From: Cacconaster sp045617505
Lineage (GTDB): Bacteria; Bacteroidota; Bacteroidia; Bacteroidales; UBA932
Assembly: GCA_045617505.1 (NCBI GenBank)
Contig: JAZLIS010000054.1
Span: forward strand, 1-13,488
Direction of reading: 5' to 3'
Length of the DNA stretch: 13,488 bases
Shown here: one piece after another, positions 7,939 to 13,488 of the stretch
Layout of the letters: every line of letters begins with the position of its first letter
Numbering within the stretch: position 1 is the first letter of the stretch
Position numbers and translations under genes: made by a program
The notes under the pieces: model-generated
Database searches by the model: none
Seen by the model: only the letters and a program-made list of their open reading frames with translations
Told to the model about the DNA's origin: nothing

Positions 7939-8642
7939 GCAGATTTATTTCAAACATAGCTTTTGTCCTGATATTGCTGGCGGTCGGCCCGCCGGCTCTC
8001 GCTCAGGACTATTCATTTATGAGCAATCCTCCGGATGATTTCCAATATCTGGACACGACGCCTCAAAAAAAGAGATTCTTCAACGAACATATGGTAGGCG
8101 TAAAATACGGTGTCAACCTGAGCAATGTACGATCCACACCGAATATCAAGCAACTCAGCAAACTGACTTTGAACAACATCACCTTAAACTACACGTTCTA
8201 CCACGTCCTATGGGACAGGATGGCCAATTTCGGACTTCAGTTGGGAGCCAAATACGGATGCGAAGGCTACGATTCAGAATACGGTGAATATGGTGAGACC
8301 TGCAAGATTGTGGAATTTCCGATGCTTTCGCAGTTTCATCTCAATTTTTCTTCATTCAGGATTCTGGTGGATGTTGGCCCGTACTACGGATACAGGCTCA
8401 GCACAGACAAGGAGGGCGGCTTCGACCAATATGACCAGCGTCACGACTATGGACTCATAGCCGGTGCCGGGTTCGCCATAGTCCTGCGGCCCATAGAGCT
8501 GCATCTTGAAGCCTGTTACAAATTCGCCCTTTCAAGTATGTACCATACCAACAAATTCAGCGACCTCTACTGGCTCTACTGTTATCCCAGCAATATAATG
8601 TTCACCCTGGGAATCAACTTACATCTTGACAGGAAGCATTGA
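7935..8642 (+). CDS. Small outer-membrane beta-barrel (porin-like) protein
   Basis: A 235-residue exported protein. A clear signal peptide (hydrophobic core FVLILLAVG) ends in PALA with likely cleavage between A23 and Q24. The mature part has alternating hydrophobic strands with Gly and aromatic residues, such as MVGVKYGVNLS, FGLQLGAKYG, RILVDVGPYYGY, GLIAGAGFAIVL and IMFTLGINLHL. This pattern is typical of the 8-stranded OmpA/outer-membrane beta-barrel families common in Bacteroidota. A short acidic N-terminal segment (about 24-50) precedes the barrel. It ends in HLDRKH rather than the terminal Phe favoured by proteobacterial BAM substrates. No ligand or transport role can be read. ATGA overlap (7935-7938) ties it to the upstream lipoprotein gene, and only 1 nt separates it from ispG. 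Confidence 0.8.
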   Translation: MSRFISNIAFVLILLAVGPPALAQDYSFMSNPPDDFQYLDTTPQKKRFFNEHMVGVKYGVNLSNVRSTPNIKQLSKLTLNNITLNYTFYHVLWDRMANFGLQLGAKYGCEGYDSEYGEYGETCKIVEFPMLSQFHLNFSSFRILVDVGPYYGYRLSTDKEGGFDQYDQRHDYGLIAGAGFAIVLRPIELHLEACYKFALSSMYHTNKFSDLYWLYCYPSNIMFTLGINLHLDRKH

Positions 8643-8643
8643 G

Positions 8644-9945
8644 ATGAATTCAAGGCAGATTTTCATCAAAGGGAAGATGGCGATGGGAGGAGATTCCCCC
8701 ATCAGCGTCCAGACTATGTGCAACACCTCCACGGACGATATCGAAGCATCGGTAAATCAGTGTAGGAGGGCTGCAGAAGCCGGTGCAGAGCTGATACGAC
8801 TGACAACACAGGGCTTGAAGCAGGTGGATTCTCTGAGTAAAATCATCAGTATCCTCAAAAATGACGGTATTCGGACTCCCATTGTGGCTGATATCCATTT
8901 TCTTGCCGACGCGGCGCTGGCCGCAGCGAAAGTGGCCGACAAGGTACGCATCAACCCCGGAAATTTCGCAAAGGACCACGATGTCGCCTGCAAAAAATTC
9001 GCAGAGCTCGTCGGTATCTGCAAGGAAGAGGGTACGGCGATAAGAATCGGTCTCAACCACGGCTCTCTCGGAGAAAGAATCACCTCAAGATACGGAGACA
9101 CCCCTCTCGGAATGAAGGAGGCGGTGATGGAGTGGCTGCGGATGTGCATCGACAGCTCCTTCTTCAATGTAGCGGTTTCTTTGAAATCCAGCAACACGGT
9201 GGTGATGGTAGAGGCTTACAGGCTTCTTTACAGGGCAATGCAGGAGGAGTTCGGTTTCACCTTCCCTCTCCACGTGGGGGTAACCGAAGCCGGGAACGGC
9301 GAGACTGCACGAATAAAGTCCGCAGTCGGAATCGGCACCCTGCTCGGGGAAGGTATCGGAGATACGATAAGGGTTTCTCTGACGGAAGACCCTGTCAATG
9401 AGATTCCGGCAGGCAGGGCCATCATCGCGGCGATTAAGGAGGGCTATATCCCGACCGGAGGCCGCCGCGTCGTCGAAGCCGCAGACAGGGAAGATTTCAT
9501 AATCAAGGCGTCAACCCTCTGGGGGCCTTCCCTGCTCGACCGCAGGATTGATGATTTTGACCTGACAGGTTCGACCATAGCAGGAAAGCCTTTGACCGCA
9601 GAGGAAGCCGATAATTTCAAGGATATGCTTCTGCAGGCCTGCAGGCGCAGGTTCACACACCCGGAATATATCGCCTGCCCCGGCTGCGGCCGCACTCTTT
9701 ACGACCTTGAATCGACTTTCAACGAAGTCAAGAAAAGAACGTCACATCTTGCAGGAGTGAAGATTGCAGTCATGGGATGCGTCGTGAACGGCCCGGGTGA
9801 GATGGCTGATGCGGATTACGGCTATGTGGGAGAAGGGCGCGGACACGTCACGTTGTATCGCGGCAAGACTCCCGTATTGAGATATATCCCTCAGGAGGAG
9901 GCAATTGACAAACTTTTGGAACTGATAGAAAAAGACACTATATGA
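8644..9945 (+). CDS. ispG: 4-hydroxy-3-methylbut-2-en-1-yl diphosphate synthase IspG with a short linker
   Basis: A 433-residue IspG (GcpE), the [4Fe-4S] enzyme that reduces methylerythritol cyclodiphosphate to HMBPP in the MEP isoprenoid pathway. The TIM-barrel part is clear: SVQTMCNTSTDD (21-32), VADIHF (81-86), KVRINPGN (100-107), LNHGSL (137-142), RYGDTP (149-154), GVTEAG (212-217). The C-terminal reductase domain has cluster cysteines C345 and C348 (CPGCGR), C379 (MGC), and catalytic-site E386 (NGPGE). Between them is a linker of about 75 residues (265-340). E. coli IspG has about 20 here. The Bacteroidota and plant three-domain enzymes carry an extra domain of well over 200, giving proteins above 600 residues. 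The flanks resemble the Bacteroidota type, so this looks like a form that lost most of the insert. ATG 8644 is used; an in-frame TTG at 8626 lies inside the preceding gene. Confidence 0.95.
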   Translation: MNSRQIFIKGKMAMGGDSPISVQTMCNTSTDDIEASVNQCRRAAEAGAELIRLTTQGLKQVDSLSKIISILKNDGIRTPIVADIHFLADAALAAAKVADKVRINPGNFAKDHDVACKKFAELVGICKEEGTAIRIGLNHGSLGERITSRYGDTPLGMKEAVMEWLRMCIDSSFFNVAVSLKSSNTVVMVEAYRLLYRAMQEEFGFTFPLHVGVTEAGNGETARIKSAVGIGTLLGEGIGDTIRVSLTEDPVNEIPAGRAIIAAIKEGYIPTGGRRVVEAADREDFIIKASTLWGPSLLDRRIDDFDLTGSTIAGKPLTAEEADNFKDMLLQACRRRFTHPEYIACPGCGRTLYDLESTFNEVKKRTSHLAGVKIAVMGCVVNGPGEMADADYGYVGEGRGHVTLYRGKTPVLRYIPQEEAIDKLLELIEKDTI

Positions 9946-11327
9946 CACTCATAAAATCCATTTCAGGAATCAGGGGGACCATCGGCGGAAAGCCCGGAGA
10001 ATCCCTTACTCCGCTCGATACGGTAAGATTCATTGCGGCATATTCCGCAATGCTCAAGCAGGCTCCTCCCCAAGGGGCACGGTATAAAGTGATTGTGGGA
10101 AGGGATGCACGCATTTCCGGAGAGATGGTCGTAAATATTGTAAAGGGAACCCTTATGGCCTGCGGTATCGACGTGGTCGATGCCGGTCTCGCCTCCACTC
10201 CCACCACGGAGATGGCGGTTCTGTTCGAGAAGGCGGACGGAGGTGTAATCGTGACCGCATCGCACAACCCCACGGAATGGAACGCGCTTAAACTGCTGAA
10301 CAATCTGGGTGAATTCCTCACTGACGAGGAAGGGAAACTCCTTGCGGAAATTGCTTCAAAAGATGAGTTTGTCTTCGCCGGAGTTTCACAATTGGGAAAA
10401 GTTACGCATCGGGATTTCACCGATGAGCACGTGAAGGCAGTAGTGGAGCATCCCCTTGTGGATTGCGAAGCAATCAGGAAAGCCGGGTTCAAGGTCGTTG
10501 CCGATACAATAAATTCCGTCGGCAGCGTCTGTCTGCCTCCCCTGTTTGAAAAGCTGGGTGTGGAATACAAGATTATCAACGATTCGTGTGACGGCAGATT
10601 CGCCCACAATCCCGAACCGCTTCCGGCAAATCTCACAGAACTCTCCCACGAGGTGACGGCCGGCGGAGCGGACCTGGGCATATCCGTCGATCCCGACGTA
10701 GATCGTCTGGCTTTCATCTGCGAGGATGGAGAGCCTTTCGTTGAAGAATACACGCTTGTCGCCGTAGCCGATTATGTCCTCGGACAGAAGCCCGGTCCCG
10801 CCGTTTCAAACATATCATCTTCAAGGGCGCTTGCGGACGTTGCCGCGGCTCACGGATGCGTCTATGAGCCCTGCAAGGTCGGGGAGGTCAACGCAACCAC
10901 TAAGATGAGGGAAATAGGCGCGGTAATCGGCGGTGAAGGCAACGGAGGTGTCATAGTTCCGGAGCTTCATTACGGCCGCGACGCCCTGATAGGGATTGCT
11001 CTTTTCCTGAGTCATCTTGCTCACAGAAAGATGAAAGCCAGCGAATTGAAAAAGAGTTTCCCGGAATGGCACGTCTCCAAGAACAAACTCAGCGTCAGTT
11101 CGCAGGAAGAGGCGGAAAAGGCCATCGCAAAAGTGGCGTCACACTATGCCGACCGGAAACTCAACAGGATGGACGGACTGAGGGTGGATTTCGAGGAATC
11201 CGGGCAGTGGTTCATACTCCGCCGTTCCAACACCGAACCCATCATACGCATATATGCCGAGGCACGGACTGAGAAACAGGCCGATGCCCTGGCACAGGAG
11301 GTTCTTTCAATACTGGCAGGCAACTGA
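9942..11327 (+). CDS. glmM: Phosphoglucosamine mutase-type phosphohexomutase (GlmM)
   Basis: A 461-residue alpha-D-phosphohexomutase. The active-site set is complete: phosphoserine loop TASHNP (105-110, Ser107), metal loop DPDVDR (250-255), sugar-binding loop GEGNGG (331-336) and phosphate-binding loop RRSNTEP (427-433). In GlmM the reaction converts glucosamine-6-phosphate to glucosamine-1-phosphate on the way to UDP-GlcNAc for peptidoglycan and lipid A. The SNTEP loop is shared with archaeal and Bacteroidota GlmM/phosphomannomutase-like enzymes, where E. coli GlmM has SGTEP. A phosphomannomutase or dual-specificity role therefore cannot be excluded. It overlaps ispG by 4 nt (ATGA) and the following NamZ-like gene by 1 nt. 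That placement among envelope genes supports the amino-sugar role. Confidence 0.87.
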   Translation: MTLIKSISGIRGTIGGKPGESLTPLDTVRFIAAYSAMLKQAPPQGARYKVIVGRDARISGEMVVNIVKGTLMACGIDVVDAGLASTPTTEMAVLFEKADGGVIVTASHNPTEWNALKLLNNLGEFLTDEEGKLLAEIASKDEFVFAGVSQLGKVTHRDFTDEHVKAVVEHPLVDCEAIRKAGFKVVADTINSVGSVCLPPLFEKLGVEYKIINDSCDGRFAHNPEPLPANLTELSHEVTAGGADLGISVDPDVDRLAFICEDGEPFVEEYTLVAVADYVLGQKPGPAVSNISSSRALADVAAAHGCVYEPCKVGEVNATTKMREIGAVIGGEGNGGVIVPELHYGRDALIGIALFLSHLAHRKMKASELKKSFPEWHVSKNKLSVSSQEEAEKAIAKVASHYADRKLNRMDGLRVDFEESGQWFILRRSNTEPIIRIYAEARTEKQADALAQEVLSILAGN

Positions 11328-12394
11328 TGTTCTCATTCCGTACAACCCCTTTCCTGTCCCAGAATGACAACGTGCTCCTGCACGGCAGGGTCGCTCTGCT
11401 TTGCAATCAGGCTGCCTGGCATCCTGAAACCGGCAGGTATCTCTTCGAAACTCTGGCACAGAGAGGCAACCTTGTGAAAATCTTCACGCCGGAACATTGC
11501 CTCTACGGAGAACTGGTCAAGGGGATTCCGACAATCGAAATTTCCACGGCGATAGAGGAAAACGATTTGCAGGACATTGATGCGCTGGTGGTGGAACTCC
11601 AGGATGCAGGCTCTCGGTACAGCAATTTCACATCGCTGATTTACAACACTTTCAAGCGGCTCAAAGCCTCCTCTTCCGACATATCGGTATTCATCATCGA
11701 CAGGCTCAACCCATCGGGCCGGCAGATTGAGGGAACTCTCGGCATATTGGGACTTCCCCACCGCCACGGGCTGACTCTCGGGGAGGTGGCCAATATGTTC
11801 CACACCGAAATGAACGCGAAGTTCCACCTGCACATCATCTCCGCGAACGCTGAGCCTGTCAACCGGGAACTTCTGGCCTGGACCATCCCTCCATTCTCCG
11901 ACTTCGCGGGACTTTTCACCGCCACATTCTACAGCGGGCAGTGCCTCTGGATGGGGACAAACGTGAGTTACGGCCACGGGACCAACAGGCCTTTCGAGCA
12001 GTTCGGGGCACCGTTTATGGAGCCTCTTTTCGGGCAGGATCACTCCCCTCTCGCTGACGATGCGCTTTATGTCCGCTGGACAAGGTTCATCCCGTCATAC
12101 GGTCTGTATGAAAACGAAACCTGCTTCGGGTACCATCTTATGTCAATTCCCGGAGTCCGTTACCACGCCCTGAACCACGCTCTGAGGACAATGCGCTTCA
12201 TACGCGAATCCTGTCCCGAGTTCCGATATGACGACTTGAACAGATATCTGGAGGATGCCACTCTGGTCAATTTCGTGGCAGGCGCCATCTCCTGGGAGGA
12301 CACATCAGGATACATCAAGGCAGAGGAGCAGAAATGGCTCCGCAAATCCAAAAAATTCATCCTCTACGGAGACGAGCCTTTCAGAATCAAGTAA
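11327..12394 (+). CDS. DUF1343 / NamZ-like (GH171) putative exo-beta-N-acetylmuramidase, no signal peptide
   Basis: A 355-residue DUF1343 protein, the family of NamZ exo-beta-N-acetylmuramidases (GH171) that remove terminal MurNAc from peptidoglycan fragments. Family landmarks are FTPEHCLYGE (53-62, usually SPEHGFRG), VVELQDAGSRY (88-98), DRLNPSGRQIEG (125-136), HGLTLGEVA (147-155) and a TN-S-GHGTNRPFEQFGAPF segment ending at 230. Many members are exported, but this one begins MFSFRTTPFLSQND with no hydrophobic signal, so it should be cytosolic. It is somewhat short, apparently from a trimmed loop after the DR-NP motif (GTLGILGLPHRHG). Sitting one base inside the end of glmM, it may recycle imported muropeptides into the amino-sugar pool. 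The family is confident; the substrate is inferred, and several family positions differ (Cys58 for Gly, Leu127 for Pro). Confidence 0.82.
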   Translation: MFSFRTTPFLSQNDNVLLHGRVALLCNQAAWHPETGRYLFETLAQRGNLVKIFTPEHCLYGELVKGIPTIEISTAIEENDLQDIDALVVELQDAGSRYSNFTSLIYNTFKRLKASSSDISVFIIDRLNPSGRQIEGTLGILGLPHRHGLTLGEVANMFHTEMNAKFHLHIISANAEPVNRELLAWTIPPFSDFAGLFTATFYSGQCLWMGTNVSYGHGTNRPFEQFGAPFMEPLFGQDHSPLADDALYVRWTRFIPSYGLYENETCFGYHLMSIPGVRYHALNHALRTMRFIRESCPEFRYDDLNRYLEDATLVNFVAGAISWEDTSGYIKAEEQKWLRKSKKFILYGDEPFRIK

Positions 12395-12398
12395 TATT

Positions 12399-13142
12399 AT
12401 GATGACAAACCGTAAAAACAGATTCAGTATCAAGATTATAGCCGCAGTGGTGGCGGTGCTTGCCGTTTCCGGGTGTTCCGGCAGGCAGGAATCACCCAGG
12501 GTCAGTATCTTCGCGGACCATATCGGTGCAGTTTCAAGGCAGGAGGAGATAAGCTTCGCGGAGGCCGCCAGCATTGTCCGCGGTATCGGATATGCCGGTG
12601 CCGATGTCAGGGTTACACAGGATCCCGCCGAGCTGAAAATATTGGACAGCCTCGGCTTCAAGCATTCCTGCTGCATAGCCAATATCGATTATTGCTCCGG
12701 GGAGGTTCGTCCCGACGTCTCTGCAAGATTGGCGGCATTCGCCGCAAGAGCCGCTAAGGAAGGTCTGACCGTTATGGTCGAGGATTATGACAATGCCTCT
12801 TCCCCCTGCTTCAACACCGAAATGCTGAAAGACCTCTTTTCAAAAGCTCCCTCGCTCATGCATAACTTCGATTCCGGCAATTACATCATTGCCGGAGAGG
12901 ATTGTCTGGAGGCCCTGAAGCTTTTCAGGGAGCGGATCGCTCACGTACATCTGAAAGACAGGGTGCCTGCGACTGACTTCCGTTGTCCTGCCGTCGGCAG
13001 CGGATGCCTCCCCGAAGCGGAAGTCATCCGGGCCCTTGTTGACAGCGGCTATGACGGGTGGTTCACCGTCGAGCATTTCGGTGCGAAGGATATGCTCACG
13101 GCCGCCCGCGAGTCATATTCCTTCATCATATCCGTACGATAG
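12399..13142 (+). CDS. Lipoprotein with sugar phosphate isomerase/epimerase-like TIM-barrel domain
   Basis: A 247-residue predicted lipoprotein. A basic N-terminus (TNRKNRFSIK), a hydrophobic core (IIAAVVAVLAV) and lipobox VSGC (C26) mark lipid attachment. The rest resembles the xylose-isomerase-like/AP-endonuclease-2 barrel: first strand RVSIFADHIG, GADVRV, the fifth-strand segment GLTVMVEDYD, LMHNFDSGN, RIAHVHLKD and final GWFTVEHFG, carrying plausible metal ligands. The usual helix-strand unit between the third strand (HSCCIANIDY) and the VMVEDYD strand seems missing, so only seven strands can be counted and the protein is shorter than typical members. Related exported proteins in Bacteroidota are annotated as sugar phosphate isomerase/epimerase, but no substrate can be named. 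ATG 12399 (a second ATG follows at 12402) lies 4 nt after the preceding stop. A longer frame from 12255 would bury the signal peptide. Confidence 0.78.
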   Translation: MMTNRKNRFSIKIIAAVVAVLAVSGCSGRQESPRVSIFADHIGAVSRQEEISFAEAASIVRGIGYAGADVRVTQDPAELKILDSLGFKHSCCIANIDYCSGEVRPDVSARLAAFAARAAKEGLTVMVEDYDNASSPCFNTEMLKDLFSKAPSLMHNFDSGNYIIAGEDCLEALKLFRERIAHVHLKDRVPATDFRCPAVGSGCLPEAEVIRALVDSGYDGWFTVEHFGAKDMLTAARESYSFIISVR

Positions 13143-13360
13143 TCAGTCATATACGGACAGGAATGACATTGGGCCGAACATCTTCCATTCTTTGTTTTGG
13201 GGCTCCGCCCCCTGCCCCGCGGCTCCTTGCTCCAGTATGTTGCTTGCGCAACATACCCGCACCGCCGGGCCGCTGATGCGGCCTTAATAAGTCTGCGTCA
13301 AACTTGCTGTCTGCGGCTGATGCTCGACGGCGGGCTAAAGCCCTGCTGCTTCGGGCATCT
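13143..13360. repeat. GC-rich intergenic stretch with four short hairpins
   Basis: After the operon's last stop there is about 55 bp without recognisable signal. Then comes a GC-rich stretch with four perfect short inverted repeats within 145 bp. They are GGGGC/GCCCC at 13199-13211 (3-nt loop), GTATGTTGC/GCAACATAC at 13235-13256 (4-nt loop), GGCCGC/GCGGCC at 13268-13283 (4-nt loop) and GGGCT/AGCCC at 13332-13343 (2-nt loop). None is followed by a T-run, so they are not ordinary intrinsic terminators. Composition is unlike the neighbouring genes. The block resembles extragenic palindromic repeat DNA or a mobile-element edge. Only one copy is in the window, so repetition in the genome is unproven. 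Confidence 0.5.
13235..13256. repeat. Perfect 9-bp inverted repeat (hairpin)
   Basis: GTATGTTGC and GCAACATAC are exact reverse complements separated by TTGC. This is the strongest hairpin in the intergenic block. It has no following T-run in either direction, so a terminator role is not supported. It may be a transcript-end stabiliser or part of a dispersed palindromic element. Confidence 0.55.
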
Positions 13361-13488
13361 GCACCAAAGGAATATGCCTGGATAAATCAGCCATCCAAAG
13401 ACCTGACTGTCGAAGACCTTAATCACGACTTTATTCGAGGGATGCTTCGTCTGGGTGTCGAAAAGAACAGGATATCGGAAGCCTCTTT
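13277..13488 (+). CDS. Partial open frame, possibly a gene fragment (ATP-binding/AlbA_2-like, tentative)
   Basis: An open frame runs from just after an in-frame TGA (13274-13276) to the right edge, with 70 whole codons visible. There is no in-frame ATG before 13442; TTG at 13304 is the only plausible alternative start upstream. The first ~25 codons are read through the hairpin block and look like translated non-coding DNA. From about 13361 the sequence looks like real protein: APKEYAWINQP, then DLTVEDLNHDFIRGM, then LGVEKNRISEAS. This pattern recalls the middle of Bacteroidota AlbA_2/divergent-AAA ATP-binding proteins, but the resemblance is from memory and weak. It could be a 5'-truncated pseudogene joined to the repeat block, or a real gene using a non-ATG start. 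Confidence 0.3.

Noticed and set aside
12255..12398. Upstream extension of the isomerase-like lipoprotein frame into the NamZ-like gene
   Set aside because: It would overlap the previous gene by about 140 bp and place 48 residues ahead of a clear lipoprotein signal peptide; ATG 12399 explains the signal properly.
13199..13211. GGGGC/GCCCC hairpin as an intrinsic terminator for the operon
   Set aside because: No T-run follows the stem on either strand.

Overview
The window looks like chromosomal DNA of a Bacteroidota bacterium, most likely order Bacteroidales. The evidence is the Bacteroidota-type Ig-like lipoprotein, the Bacteroidota-like IspG flanks around its linker, a pyrophosphate-type phosphofructokinase, a DUF1343/NamZ protein, the near absence of Shine-Dalgarno sequences, and one TAnnTTTG promoter element. 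Family and genus cannot be fixed from the sequence. Apart from the right edge there is no sign of mobile DNA, and I found no RNA genes or CRISPR array.

Left part (1-1744, minus strand): a glycolytic/glucan pair. pfkA, with PPi-dependent signature residues, is followed by a cytoplasmic GH13 alpha-amylase that runs off the left edge. The amylase appears to start at a TTG overlapping the pfkA stop codon. A 79-bp AT-rich gap (1745-1823) separates this unit from a divergent, rightward unit.

Centre (1824-13142, plus strand): eight genes packed so tightly (overlaps of 1 or 4 nt, gaps of 1-5 nt) that they almost certainly form one transcription unit. In order: ligA (NAD-dependent DNA ligase), a bifunctional RelA/SpoT-type (p)ppGpp synthetase/hydrolase, an Ig-like lipoprotein, a small outer-membrane beta-barrel protein, ispG (isoprenoid precursor synthesis), a GlmM-type phosphohexomutase, a DUF1343/NamZ (GH171-like) putative exo-muramidase without signal peptide, and a lipoprotein carrying a sugar-isomerase-like TIM-barrel domain. 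The shared theme is housekeeping plus cell envelope: isoprenoid carrier precursor, amino-sugar phosphate supply, possible muropeptide recycling, two exported envelope proteins and the stringent-response enzyme.

Right edge (13143-13488): the operon ends and the DNA changes character. A 145-bp GC-rich stretch holds four short perfect hairpins and runs straight into an open frame with no in-frame ATG before position 13442. Its last ~45 residues look like real protein, so it may be a gene fragment or a gene cut by the window edge.

Most notable: an IspG whose inter-domain insert is far smaller than expected for this phylum; a compact isomerase-like lipoprotein that seems to lack one barrel strand; a cytoplasmic NamZ-like protein directly behind glmM; and the hairpin cluster fused to an open frame.
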